DNA from: JBBDYH01 sp040901795
GTDB taxonomy: Bacteria > Planctomycetota > Planctomycetia > Pirellulales > JALHPA01
Assembly: GCA_040901795.1 (NCBI GenBank)
Contig: JBBDYH010000126.1
Span: 1 to 64,000, forward strand
DNA: 64,000 nt
Direction: 5' to 3'
In this document: one piece after another, positions 16,829 through 25,318 of the stretch
Layout: every line of letters begins with the position of its first letter
Numbering within the stretch: the first letter of the stretch is position 1
The notes under the pieces: generated by a model
Seen by the model: the letters and a program-made list of their open reading frames with translations, nothing else
What the model was told of the DNA's origin: nothing
Databases searched by the model: none
Program-made: the position numbers and the translations under genes

Positions 16829-16865
16829 GGGTTCAGGGTTCAGGGTTCGGAGTTCAGGGTTCAGC
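16829..16865 (-). repeat. TGAACCC heptad repeat at a start codon
   Basis: Four to five imperfect GGGTTCA units (plus strand) begin four bases upstream of the aldolase ATG. On the mRNA strand they read TGAACCC. Confidence 0.7.
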
Positions 16866-16933
16866 GTCAGGCAGCAGGGCCGGAAGAACGAAGTACAAAG
16901 TACGAAGGACGAAGGCGCCGATCAAGCCGCACG

Positions 16934-17053
16934 TTTGGAGTGCGACGACTTGTCGTCGCTTTCTTTTTCAAATAGGTCTGCCAACAACAAGGGCTTATTG
17001 GTCTGTTCGGCTGTTTGAAATCCAAAGCTGCGACAAGTCGCGGCACTCCAAAG
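16934..17053. repeat. TTTGGAGTGC inverted-repeat element, MITE-like
   Basis: An element of about 120 bases with related inverted ends: TTTGGAGTGCGACGACTTGT on the left and CGACAAGTCGCGGCACTCCA plus AA on the right. It carries no coding sequence and lies between the aldolase and the histidine phosphatase. Related to 28045-28182. Confidence 0.7.
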
Positions 17054-17064
17054 TTTCTGAACCC

Positions 17065-17697
17065 TCAAACGCTCCCCGTCGCATCCTCGCGCGCCAGTCC
17101 GGCGGCACGGAGATGATCGAGCTGGTTGAGAGTGAGCAGTTTAACCTTTTCGCTCCACGCCAGCTTGCTGATCGAGGCGTTGTAGAGACTGAAGGGGTTG
17201 ACCTCCGCCGGGATACGCAGCACCGCCTTAAGGGCCGCGGCCAAGATCCCGCCATGCGACATGACCACCACGCGGCGGAACGGGCTTTCGCGGATCGACT
17301 CAAACACCGCCAGCCCGCGAACCATGAGCGACCGGCGCGATTCACCTCCCGGAATGACGAAGTCCGGATGCTGCTCGCGCCAGGGCCGGGCGGCATCGGG
17401 AAACTCGGCTTCGATCTCCGCCCATAACAAGCCCTGGAATATGCCCGCGTGAATCTCCTTCAGGCGGTCGTCGGATTGAATGGTCAGGCCAAACCTCGCG
17501 GCAATGGGTTCGGCCGATTGCATCGCTCGCCGCAACGGGCTGGCGAAGACCGCGTCGATTTGCTCCTCGGCCAGCGCGTCGGCAATGGCCTCGGCTTGCC
17601 GCAAGCCCAACGGCGAGAGCGCTACATCGGACTGGCCTTGTATTCGCCCTTCGGCGTTGTACAGACTCTCGCCGTGGCGAATCAGATAGAACAGCAT
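17065..17697 (-). CDS. Histidine phosphatase family protein
   Basis: A 210-residue phosphoglycerate-mutase-like phosphatase from the ATG at 17697 (MLFYLIRHGES). The catalytic RHG is LIRHGESLYN, RIQGQSDVALSPLGLRQA is typical, FASPLRRAMQSAEPIA holds the second Arg, and the distal His is in VVVMSHGGI. The phosphohistidine pocket is complete. Substrates range from phosphosugars to alpha-ribazole phosphate and cannot be told apart here. It is the last gene of the minus-strand run that begins with pspA, 49 bases after the small membrane protein. Confidence 0.9.
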   Translation of the reverse strand: MLFYLIRHGESLYNAEGRIQGQSDVALSPLGLRQAEAIADALAEEQIDAVFASPLRRAMQSAEPIAARFGLTIQSDDRLKEIHAGIFQGLLWAEIEAEFPDAARPWREQHPDFVIPGGESRRSLMVRGLAVFESIRESPFRRVVVMSHGGILAAALKAVLRIPAEVNPFSLYNASISKLAWSEKVKLLTLNQLDHLRAAGLAREDATGSV

Positions 17698-17746
17698 GCG
17701 CTGAATGGCAAAGCCAGGCCCGAACGACAAATCGATGAACGCCGAA

Positions 17747-18037
17747 TCAATGATATTGTGGCGCGTCGGCGGTCGCCAGTGCTCCCAGAGCCTGCGCCGC
17801 GCTCATCGAGAAGTCTGGCGGCGGGTGCTCCGGATCATTCGTCGATGCGGCTTCGTCGGTCATCAGATCGGCCGTTGAACGGAGGTCATCCACTTCTGGG
17901 GCGACCGGCGGTGCGGGAAGCGGCCACTCGGCGGGCTGCGGGTGGCGGCGAGTGTGATACTTGGCCAGCGCCCAGCCGATCCACATGTTGACGAGGACCA
18001 GCGCAATCGAAGCCAGCGCGAGGACAAACGAATTCAT
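17747..18037 (-). CDS. Small single-pass membrane protein
   Basis: A 96-residue protein from the ATG at 18037: MNSFVLALASIALVLVNMWI is one transmembrane helix. A basic stretch (KYHTRRH) follows, then a Pro/Asp-rich soluble tail, implying N-out/C-in topology. No family recognised. It lies between the thioredoxin-protease gene and the phosphatase gene on the same strand. An upstream open extension of 41 residues is Arg-rich and partly built from a repeat fragment (18160-18200), so it was not used. Confidence 0.6.
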   Translation of the reverse strand: MNSFVLALASIALVLVNMWIGWALAKYHTRRHPQPAEWPLPAPPVAPEVDDLRSTADLMTDEAASTNDPEHPPPDFSMSAAQALGALATADAPQYH

Positions 18038-18264
18038 AGTGGCTACAGAGGGTTTTTTCGACTCGTCTGACCGCGCAAGTCTACCTTGCGCGAACGAGTG
18101 GACAATCAGGCGGCCGGGAAGTGTAGCCCTCCGCCGCGGCGGACGAAAACTGTGTTTCATCGCGCGGCTTCGGCGCGAGCTCAGTCGAGCGGACCATGAT
18201 GACTACACTGGTTCTACCGAAGCAGTAATGCCATTTATGCCGGCTCGCGCAAGCGGGACGTTTT

Positions 18265-19824
18265 TCACGGCTCGCGCTGCCGGGGCGGCCAGATACGATC
18301 GCTGCGACCGTCGTTCAAAAGCGTGGAAGTCGTACGCGCCGCCAATGGAGCGCCCCCGGTGGGCGTCTTTCTGGATGTCGCGCCCGGTTGGTCGCCGCGG
18401 TTCTCCAGCGAAGTCAGCTTCCGTCCCGAGTCGTCGGCGCTATGTCCGGCCAGCTCACGCCAGAACGCTGCCGATGCGCGATTGATTTGAAACACGCGGC
18501 TCTTGGCTTGCGGATCATCGAGCGCGCGCACCAGGCAGATCACTTCGGCGCCCTGGGCGCCGCGCAACTCTTCCAGCAGAGCTCGTTCTTCGTTGCTCAG
18601 TTTGGCAGCCGCGGCGACCGGCGGCGTCGGTATGGTTGCCACCGCGGCCAATTGCGTTTCCCCTTCGCCGGCCGACGCAGCATTCGGTCGGTAGACGAAC
18701 GACAGTTTCGTACGGTCCAGCTCGGCGTAAATCGCGCCCAATGCCGCGAACAGTCCCTGCTTGTCCGCGGCATCGGCGGCGTTGCACACGCCGATGAGCT
18801 CGCCCTCACGGTTAAACAAGCCGCCGCCGCTGCGCCCTTGCACCGGTTCGAACGCGACTTGCAGGTTGGGCGCGTGCTGGTAGCGGTCGATCGACACGAT
18901 CTGCGTAACGCGAGGGGTCGCCTCGGCGCCGTTGTCACAGCCGACGCTCACGACGGCGTCGCCCGATCGACAAGTGTATGCCGGCGGGGCGACTTTGGCC
19001 GCGACAAACCGATGATCACCCGTCACGCGCACCAACCCGACGTCGCTGTTCAGATCGTACGAGACCAGTGTCCCGGTGAGCTGTTGAGGCGCGGCGGGCC
19101 CAAAAAAGTCGACGACGATCCGGCCCGAGTTGTCAAACTCGCGGAACATGTGCCCGCAGGTGAGGATCAGCGCTTCGCCATCGCGAGCGTCGATGATTGT
19201 GCCGGAGCCCGTCGATTGGCCATTCTTGTCCTGGATCCGCAGGCGGACACTGGCGGCGGCGAGTCGCTCCTGGCTGATCGGCTTGGATTGCCTCAATGCA
19301 CCTGGCGGCGCACCGGTCGGTTCCCAGCCTTCGACGATGTCTGGTTGAAGGCCAACGCTTGCCGCGACAGCGCTGCGAGGTTGAATGTTGCGATGGCCGC
19401 CATTGCTGCGAGTGTTCGCGATACTATCGGGCGATTGACCACGAATCGTGTGGGGCACGTTTTCGTCTGCACCGGCAGCGGTTGTACGAGTCGCGGCACC
19501 GGCCTTTTCAAGGAGTGCGAGAAGTTGGGCTTTGCTGCCTGGCCCGCTCAAGCGGCCGACTTCGCGTCCGTCGCGAAGCGCGACAAAGGTGGGATAGCCC
19601 TCGATGCGATACTTGCGGACAAGCTCGGGCTGCTGGTCGCCGTCGATCTTGCGGACGTGATGCCCCTCGGCAGCGAGCTCCTGGATGACCGGCTCCATGA
19701 TGCGGCAAGCGCCGCACCAATCGGTCTGAAAGTCGAGCAGGATAGCTTCGCCGCGTGCCTGGCCGGCGATGACCGAACTACACACAAAAAGCGCGCACGC
19801 CGCCGACGGCCGCAGCCAGCCCAT
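18265..19824 (-). CDS. Exported thioredoxin-domain and trypsin-like protease fusion
   Basis: A 519-residue protein with a strong GGAGGG ribosome site before the ATG at 19824 and a signal peptide ending near GQARG. Residues ~25-110 are a thioredoxin fold with redox motif CGAC (DWCGACRIMEP, cis-Pro in EGYPTFVAL). After a linker, residues ~190-390 form a trypsin/Do-like protease: His in LTCGHMFREF, Asp in NSDVGLVRV, Ser in GRSGGGLFN. The catalytic triad looks intact. Likely periplasmic, handling misfolded or oxidised proteins. It follows the PspA/AAA/ABC cluster on the same strand after a 140-base gap, so it may share an envelope-stress role. Confidence 0.85.
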   Translation of the reverse strand: MGWLRPSAACALFVCSSVIAGQARGEAILLDFQTDWCGACRIMEPVIQELAAEGHHVRKIDGDQQPELVRKYRIEGYPTFVALRDGREVGRLSGPGSKAQLLALLEKAGAATRTTAAGADENVPHTIRGQSPDSIANTRSNGGHRNIQPRSAVAASVGLQPDIVEGWEPTGAPPGALRQSKPISQERLAAASVRLRIQDKNGQSTGSGTIIDARDGEALILTCGHMFREFDNSGRIVVDFFGPAAPQQLTGTLVSYDLNSDVGLVRVTGDHRFVAAKVAPPAYTCRSGDAVVSVGCDNGAEATPRVTQIVSIDRYQHAPNLQVAFEPVQGRSGGGLFNREGELIGVCNAADAADKQGLFAALGAIYAELDRTKLSFVYRPNAASAGEGETQLAAVATIPTPPVAAAAKLSNEERALLEELRGAQGAEVICLVRALDDPQAKSRVFQINRASAAFWRELAGHSADDSGRKLTSLENRGDQPGATSRKTPTGGAPLAARTTSTLLNDGRSDRIWPPRQREP

Positions 19825-19964
19825 GTCGATTCCCTCCCTGGAACGCACGCGCCGCTACGTTGTTGGCCGGGCGATCACGCGCCCGCGCCCCGCGGCGCGC
19901 AACCACGAATCCTTCGTGGGGGCGGTATTCTTGCGACAAACGTGGATCGACACAATGGCAGTTC

Positions 19965-20831
19965 TCAATGCACCTGCATCGTCCGGTCACGCAGCAAATC
20001 GGGAGTCTCTTCGACTGTCTCCAGGCCGGTCGCGAATTGCAGCTCGTTCATCGTCTTTTCGGTCTCGAGCATGCTCGCCGCCACCTGATCGACCTGGCCG
20101 GAGATGTAATCTGGCTCCTGGCGGTTGACGGCCAGCTCGCTGACCGAGCGGATCTTGTTTTCCAACCGCTCGATCTCCAGTTTCACCAGCTCGAAGTTGT
20201 CGCGGGCCTTTTGCAAATTGGCTAACCGGTCGCGCAGCGTTTGCAGGTTGTCGTCGAGGGCCTTGCGAATTCGCTGCTGTTGAGGACTCTGAGTGTCGGC
20301 CGGGATGCGGGCCAGCCGCTCTTCAACCCCCTCAATATCCTCCTGAATCTGCTTGTCACTCGTCTTGCGCAAAAACCGCTGTAAGGCGTACTCCGTGTAC
20401 AAAAGGCGAAGATGAATCCACAGCAGCCGATCGAGGCTGTCGGCCTGAAAATCCTCGAAGGGCAACTGCGCCGGCAGCTTGCCGGGGTGCTTGAGCTCGT
20501 GCGCGATTTGCTGCAGCTCCAGACAGCGAGTCCGCAACGAGTGGAACCGGTCGAGCGACTCGCGCGGCAGCGACTTGGTGATCCGCTCCAATGCCCGCTC
20601 GGCGGCCACCGACGCGGACGTGCGGCTGATTTTTGCTTCTTGCGCGTCGACGTACTTCTGAAACTTCGGATGCGTCGCCAGCAGACCCAGATACGCCACT
20701 TCTCCAGCGGCGACTAATGGCAGCACAATGTCCGGCGCGCCGCTGACGACTCCAAACGCCGCGGCGCCCAGGAACGCCAGCAGGTTCCACTGGTTGAGGA
20801 AGGCCGTCTTGAGGTAGTTGCCGAAGCGCAC
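19965..20831 (-). CDS. Membrane protein with long cytoplasmic coiled coil
   Basis: A 288-residue protein. Two adjacent hydrophobic helices occupy residues ~13-52 (LLAFLGAAAFGVVSGAPDIV, then LPLVAAGEVAYLGLLA), followed by ~230 residues of charged helix with heptad character (LQTLRDRLANLQKARDNFEL, EIERLENKIRSV). No family named. The start is a GTG (MRFGNYLK) with TGAACCC heptads directly upstream. It is 161 bases downstream of the ABC ATPase gene on the same strand. Its shape, a membrane hairpin with a coiled coil that could meet PspA-type helices, suits an accessory subunit of that cluster; this is inference. Confidence 0.75.
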   Translation of the reverse strand: MRFGNYLKTAFLNQWNLLAFLGAAAFGVVSGAPDIVLPLVAAGEVAYLGLLATHPKFQKYVDAQEAKISRTSASVAAERALERITKSLPRESLDRFHSLRTRCLELQQIAHELKHPGKLPAQLPFEDFQADSLDRLLWIHLRLLYTEYALQRFLRKTSDKQIQEDIEGVEERLARIPADTQSPQQQRIRKALDDNLQTLRDRLANLQKARDNFELVKLEIERLENKIRSVSELAVNRQEPDYISGQVDQVAASMLETEKTMNELQFATGLETVEETPDLLRDRTMQVH

Positions 20832-20837
20832 AAGCGA

Positions 20838-20997
20838 GGGTTCAGGGTTCGGGGTTCAGCGGCGCGGAATGATGCTTCAATGGGGAATGAGCGAATGAGG
20901 AATGGGGAGTGCGCAAGCGGATGGCCCCGTCATTAGTGGTTCAAGTCTTTCTTCATTCCCCCATTCCCCAATCAGCCCATTCCCCATTTATCTCACG
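20838..20997 (-). repeat. TGAACCC heptads plus GGAATG inverted spacer repeats
   Basis: The stretch 20838-20859 has GGGTTCA-type units directly upstream of a GTG start. From 20880, copies of GGGGAATGAGCGAATG face copies of ATTCCCCATTCCCC (20952-20990), so the region can fold. It separates the ABC ATPase gene from the coiled-coil gene. Confidence 0.55.
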
Positions 20998-21967
20998 TTC
21001 CCGCCCGCGTCTCTTCTTCCAGCCGGCTAATCAAATCGCGAATATAGTATACCGTTTCCTGAAAACGCGGCTCGCGCTGCATTTGCTTCGAAGGACGGTC
21101 AGCCGGCTGGATCTCCAGCTCCTCGAGGATCGTCCCCGGCGCATTGCTCATGATATAGACCCGATCGCCCAGAAACACCGCCTCCTCGATGCTGTGTGTC
21201 ACAAAGAAGACCGTCGCCTGCACGTCACGCCACAGCTCAATCAGCAAATCCTGCATGTTCATTCGCGTGGTCGGATCGAGGGCGCCGAACGGTTCGTCCA
21301 TTAGGATGATTCGCGGCCGCAGGATCAGCGTTCGTGCAATCGCCACCCGCTGCCGCATGCCGCCGGACAACTCATGCGGGTATTTTTCGGCGTCTGTCTC
21401 GACGTTCAGGCCCACCTGCGCAATCCAGCGCCGGCCGGCTTCGTAGCGATCGCGGCGAGCCACGCCCTGGCACTCCAGCCCGAAGACGATGTTGTCGAGC
21501 ACGGTGCGGTTGTCGAAGCTCGTATAGTCCTGAAATACCATGCCGCGATCGGCCCCCGCCCCGATGACGGGTTTGCCGAGCACGTGCAGAGCGCCTGCGG
21601 TCGCCGGATGCTGCGGCTCCAGACCCGCAATCAGCCGCAGGATTGTGCTTTTGCCGCACCCGCTGGGTCCGAGGACGCAGACAAACTCCCCCTTACGCGG
21701 CAGGTCGGCGACGACAAACGTGACGTCCTTGATGGCGGTATAGGCGTTCGCCTGGCCGGCGTTGTAGGTCTTCATCACGTTGCGAAACTCCACGACGTGC
21801 GGAACCTTCAATTCCTCCGGCTGACGCACGTGGTCGAGCACCTGCCCCATGCCAATGGCGTGGGGGACGGTCGATTGCGGAGGCGCAAGGGGCGTGCCCG
21901 CATTCCTGTGCGCCGTCGACGAGCCTGGAGGACTGGCGACCATGGGATCGGGTTGCGAATCGGGCAT
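20993..21967 (-). CDS. ABC transporter ATP-binding protein, SsuB/TauB-type
   Basis: A 324-residue ABC ATPase with Walker A GPSGCGKST near residue 102, signature LSGGMRQRVAIART near 202, Walker B IILMDEPFGALD and H-loop VTHSIEEAVFLGDRVYI. The nitrate/sulfonate/taurine branch is indicated by these motifs and by its partners. It has a ~50-residue Pro/Gly-rich N-terminal extension (MPDSQPDPMVASPPGS) longer than typical SsuB. It starts 9 bases after the permease stop and is presumably coupled to it. It should energise the permease at 21977-23026 using the OmpA-linked binding protein. Confidence 0.95.
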   Translation of the reverse strand: MPDSQPDPMVASPPGSSTAHRNAGTPLAPPQSTVPHAIGMGQVLDHVRQPEELKVPHVVEFRNVMKTYNAGQANAYTAIKDVTFVVADLPRKGEFVCVLGPSGCGKSTILRLIAGLEPQHPATAGALHVLGKPVIGAGADRGMVFQDYTSFDNRTVLDNIVFGLECQGVARRDRYEAGRRWIAQVGLNVETDAEKYPHELSGGMRQRVAIARTLILRPRIILMDEPFGALDPTTRMNMQDLLIELWRDVQATVFFVTHSIEEAVFLGDRVYIMSNAPGTILEELEIQPADRPSKQMQREPRFQETVYYIRDLISRLEEETRAGT

Positions 21968-21976
21968 CCGCTGGAC

Positions 21977-23026
21977 CTATTGTTTGTCAGTGGGCGGAGC
22001 AGCGGTCGGCACCGCAGCCAACCGTTTGGGACGAATGACGAGCCCCTTCAGATCCTCTAACCCGTGCGCCATCGACCGGACCAAGAAATGCAGCACACCG
22101 TCGCTGCCATATTGGTACGGGAACAGTTGCCGCTGAATCCAGTACAGCAGTCGATCGATGGCAAATGCGATTAGTGGAATGATTAGTAAAACCAAATAGA
22201 TGTGCTCTCGCGGACCGCGCCTTTGCGACTGGATGATGATGTCGCCAAGGCCGCCCGATTGGCCGGCGAATCGGATCGTCTCAGCGAGCATGATGTAACC
22301 GAACGCCAACCCAAACAATAACCGCAGTGAGTTGAATACGCTGGGCATCGCCAGTGGCACCAGCACTTTCATTACGATCTGGCGGCGCGAAGCGCCCAGG
22401 GTATGGGCCGTATCGATGTAGCGGCTGCCCACATCGCGGATTGCGGTCGCCGTGTCGATAATCACAAACGCCACGGTGGCAATGAAGATAAACATCACCT
22501 TCTGGCGCTCGGCAATTCCGAAGACGAAATACGTGAGCGGAATCAGCGCGGCGATCGGAATGTTGCGGCCAAAGAGATTGAAGGGGGCCAGAAATGCGTT
22601 AAACCAGTTGAAACAACCGCACAACACGCCGAGAGGAATTCCGACAACTGCGGCCAGCAAAAACCCCAGCGCCACGCGCTCCAGGCTAGCCAGCGTATTT
22701 CGCGTAAGCTCACGCTCAAACCACAATTGCGGAAAGCTTCCGAAGGTTTCCTCCGGGCTGGGCAAGATCGAATGTCGGACCAGGCGATCTTCTTCACCGC
22801 GCGTGACCGCAAACCACAATCCTGCGATCAAAGCGATGAACAACACCGCGAAAAACAAAGACTGCCACGTGGGTATCTCGCGCCGCAGCGCAAAAAAACT
22901 GCCGCGGCGAACCGCGACAGGATCGCGCGGCTTGGTCGGCACCACCGTGTCGGCCGGAATCGCCGGATCGACGCGCTGCGTTGCAGGGTCAAGGAGCGAT
23001 TTGGCGGGTGGATTTGTGTCAGACAT
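21977..23026 (-). CDS. ABC transporter permease, SsuC/TauC-type
   Basis: A 349-residue permease of the binding-protein-dependent (BPD_transp_1) type with about six transmembrane helices. The EAA coupling loop is seen as YIDTAHTLGASRRQIVMKVL then PLAMPSVFNSLRL. A long polar N-terminus (~60 residues, two runs of DPA and RRGSFF) precedes the first helix, and a soluble stretch around RGEEDRLVRHSILPSPEETF follows it. These extra parts are larger than in ordinary sulfonate permeases. It lies between the binding protein and the ATPase, all on one strand with short gaps. Confidence 0.92.
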   Translation of the reverse strand: MSDTNPPAKSLLDPATQRVDPAIPADTVVPTKPRDPVAVRRGSFFALRREIPTWQSLFFAVLFIALIAGLWFAVTRGEEDRLVRHSILPSPEETFGSFPQLWFERELTRNTLASLERVALGFLLAAVVGIPLGVLCGCFNWFNAFLAPFNLFGRNIPIAALIPLTYFVFGIAERQKVMFIFIATVAFVIIDTATAIRDVGSRYIDTAHTLGASRRQIVMKVLVPLAMPSVFNSLRLLFGLAFGYIMLAETIRFAGQSGGLGDIIIQSQRRGPREHIYLVLLIIPLIAFAIDRLLYWIQRQLFPYQYGSDGVLHFLVRSMAHGLEDLKGLVIRPKRLAAVPTAAPPTDKQ

Positions 23027-23124
23027 CCCAGCGGGTCAATAACGAATGGCGAAGCACGAGTGACCAATCGAAAACCATACGACCTGTCATACGTCAGCCA
23101 CACGTTTGTGGCTCGTGCTCGTCC

Positions 23125-24861
23125 CTAGATCGGTTTCTCGGCCGCGTAGACCTTGATTTCGACACGGCGGTTCTTGGCGTGATTCCCCTCCTCGGCGGGC
23201 CGGTCCCAGCCATAGCCGACCGCATTGACGCGGCTCGGCTCGAGGTCGACCTTTTCGATCAGCGCTGCTCTGACCGCTTCGGCGCGGCGCTTGGAAAGGT
23301 CGTTGACTACCGAGTCCGGAATCTCGCCGCGGCGTGAAGCGTCGGTATGCCCTTCGATGACGATCCGCGCGCCACCAAACTGAGCGGCCAGCTTGCCGGC
23401 GTCTTGAAGAACCAAATCGACGTTCGGGTCGTAGAGCACCTCGGTGGTCTTGCCGTCTATCTCCTTGGTTATTTTCTTATAGAGATCTTCGGTGTTTGGA
23501 TAAAAATGCACAGTGATTGTGTCGCTTAGGATCTCGTCCGACTCTGCTTCAATGTCTGGCACGGTGCGGGGTGCCAGCACGGACCGATACTCATCTTTCT
23601 GCGACTTGTATTTTTCCTCTTTGCCGAGCTTCTCGATGATCGAAAAGTCCATCACCTGATCGAACGGCACTGGGCGGTGCGTGATCGAGCCGATCCTGCG
23701 GTACAGATAATAGGCACGCGACCACACCTGCTCGAAGTTGGTCGGGTTATTCTGGTTCAAAAAGAACTGATAATTCTCGGCCCAGTTGGTGTTGTGCGCG
23801 TCGGCGAACATCTTGATTGTTTCGGTGGCCGGGATGTTGTATCCCGACGCCATCAATTCAGCGCACTTTGTCCGATTCTCGTCGCTCTTCATCGCCTCCA
23901 TGCCGTCAAAGATACCGCGAACCAGAGCTTCAATAATGCCCGGATGCGCCTCGGCGAAATCAGCCCGCGCGAACCAGACGTCGGCGATCAGCTTGTTTGC
24001 GTCGGCAGTCGTCACCAGCATTCGGTTGCCGCCCGCTTCGGCCAGCGAATAAATGTCGGGCGCCCAGGAAACGACGGCGTCGATGCTACGTTGAGCGTTG
24101 AACGCCGCCGCCGCCTGAAACGCGTCGTCGGTGAAGGTCATTTCCACGTCAGCCGGCTGGACGCCGCCGGAAACCAGCATGTTGAGCGCGAAATAATGCG
24201 ACGGGGAATTCTGCGCAAGCACCATGGACTTGCCGCGCAGGTCGCGCACTGTCTTGATCGCCTCGCGAACCACGATCCCGTCACCGCCATTGGACCAATC
24301 GACCTGCTGGTACACGCGCGGCATATAATTGCCGTCGCGCGGGCGGCCCTGATTATCGACGAAACCCTCCATGAACAAGGGAATCATGTCGAGTGTTGCC
24401 CAGCCGATGTGGACCTCGCCCGCCGCATAGGCGTCGCGCATGGCCACCGGGTTATCGATCAGCACCAACTCGACTTTGAAGTCTTCGCCGTCGGGCGTTT
24501 TCCAGACCTTGCCGGGCTTGAAGCCGTCGTTAGCCAGGATGATTGGTCCCCAGCCGGCCCAGACATTGAGTGCGAAGCGTACCGTGTTATCGGTCTCGCT
24601 CAGTGGCTTGAAGGCCTTCTCACCTTTGACGGGCGGCAGCCGCTCGGCCGGCTTGAAGCGATATTCCTTGACGGTGGTGATGGCGCCGCCATCGGGCGAC
24701 TCGGCGTTTCCCTGGAACTGAGTGAGGTCGATATCGCCGCCGTCGGCCTTGTCGGCTTTGGGTGCAAAGATGTCGGACCGGTAGACCGCGAAGGCCACCA
24801 AGCCGGCGACGACCAAGAACAGCACCGCGTAAAACGCAGGTTTGGGTTGTCCAGCAGCCAT
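23125..24861 (-). CDS. Membrane-anchored NMT1/SsuA-like binding protein fused to OmpA domain
   Basis: A 578-residue envelope protein. Residues ~9-27 form a single N-terminal helix without lipobox or clear cleavage site, so it is probably anchored in the inner membrane. Residues ~85-410 are a type-2 periplasmic binding protein of the NMT1/sulfonate class (RFALNVWAGWGPIILANDGF, GEVHIGWATLDMIP, SIDAVVSWAPDIYS). Residues ~440-575 are an OmpA C-terminal peptidoglycan-binding domain (IVIEGHTDASRRG near 505, NDLSKRRAEAVRAALIE, NRRVEIKV), with the Asp and Arg that grip diaminopimelate. So a solute sensor appears tied to both membrane and cell wall. It lies just upstream of its permease and ATPase. 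A plain uptake role fits the fusion poorly. Confidence 0.93.
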   Translation of the reverse strand: MAAGQPKPAFYAVLFLVVAGLVAFAVYRSDIFAPKADKADGGDIDLTQFQGNAESPDGGAITTVKEYRFKPAERLPPVKGEKAFKPLSETDNTVRFALNVWAGWGPIILANDGFKPGKVWKTPDGEDFKVELVLIDNPVAMRDAYAAGEVHIGWATLDMIPLFMEGFVDNQGRPRDGNYMPRVYQQVDWSNGGDGIVVREAIKTVRDLRGKSMVLAQNSPSHYFALNMLVSGGVQPADVEMTFTDDAFQAAAAFNAQRSIDAVVSWAPDIYSLAEAGGNRMLVTTADANKLIADVWFARADFAEAHPGIIEALVRGIFDGMEAMKSDENRTKCAELMASGYNIPATETIKMFADAHNTNWAENYQFFLNQNNPTNFEQVWSRAYYLYRRIGSITHRPVPFDQVMDFSIIEKLGKEEKYKSQKDEYRSVLAPRTVPDIEAESDEILSDTITVHFYPNTEDLYKKITKEIDGKTTEVLYDPNVDLVLQDAGKLAAQFGGARIVIEGHTDASRRGEIPDSVVNDLSKRRAEAVRAALIEKVDLEPSRVNAVGYGWDRPAEEGNHAKNRRVEIKVYAAEKPI

Positions 24862-24877
24862 GGCGAAATCGGGTTTA

Positions 24878-24971
24878 AGGTTTAAGGTTCCAGGTTCAAG
24901 GTTGGAGGCTCGCGTTCATAGAGCCGGTTGCGTGGAAGCAACCTGGAACTTTGAACCTGGAACCTTGAATC
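24878..24971. repeat. Inverted AAGGTTCCAGGTTCAAGG repeat
   Basis: A left block of AGGTT/CAGGTTCAAGG units (24878-24905) faces a right block AACCTGGAACTTTGAACCTG then GAACCTTGAA (24941-24971). The pair could form a hairpin in the mRNA between the Met-rich gene and the binding-protein gene, separating the two halves of the cluster. Confidence 0.65.
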
Positions 24972-24977
24972 CGTGAA

Positions 24978-25283
24978 TTAACCGCGGAACTTTGTCGTCG
25001 GACGCGCCGCTTGCATCATGTTCATCACGTTCATCATGTCGTAGGCCGTCAGCTCACAGAGCAACTGCGTGATCTTATCGTGCAGCGCCGGGTCAAGCTG
25101 TGGTTCGATCTCCTTCATCAGGTCCACGAGTCGCGTTTCTTGTTCCTGGACCTCGCGGTTGTCCACGCGGCCATCCGCCACGGCCGCCAGGAACGAATCG
25201 AGTCGCCGCGACTGCTCGGCGATGATCGGCGTCTCAGTCGATTCGTCGAACCACTTGCTCTTGAACGTTGATTGCGAGGCCAT
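24978..25283 (-). CDS. Small Met-rich helical protein of the PspA-AAA cluster
   Basis: A 101-residue soluble, all-helical protein from the ATG at 25283 (MASQSTFKSKWFDES). The middle is acidic helix (VQEQETRLVDLMKEIEPQLD). The C-terminal part is methionine-rich (YDMMNVMNMMQAARP), reminiscent of Met-rich client-binding or membrane-touching surfaces. No family recognised. It starts 35 bases downstream of the AAA+ gene and precedes the binding-protein gene, so its constant neighbours may be more informative than its sequence. It could be an adaptor for the AAA+ protein. Confidence 0.7.
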   Translation of the reverse strand: MASQSTFKSKWFDESTETPIIAEQSRRLDSFLAAVADGRVDNREVQEQETRLVDLMKEIEPQLDPALHDKITQLLCELTAYDMMNVMNMMQAARPTTKFRG

Positions 25284-25318
25284 GGTTGAGTCCTGGATTA
25301 TCGTCTTCTGGATAGTCG

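Noticed and set aside
18388..20088. A long plus-strand open frame opposite the thioredoxin-trypsin gene
   Set aside because: No ribosome site and no domain; the minus-strand gene shows both CGAC and GRSGGG motifs.
20993..24861. A simple taurine or nitrate uptake operon
   Set aside because: No sulfonate monooxygenase or nitrate reductase gene is nearby, and the binding protein is wall-linked and accompanied by PspA and AAA+ genes.
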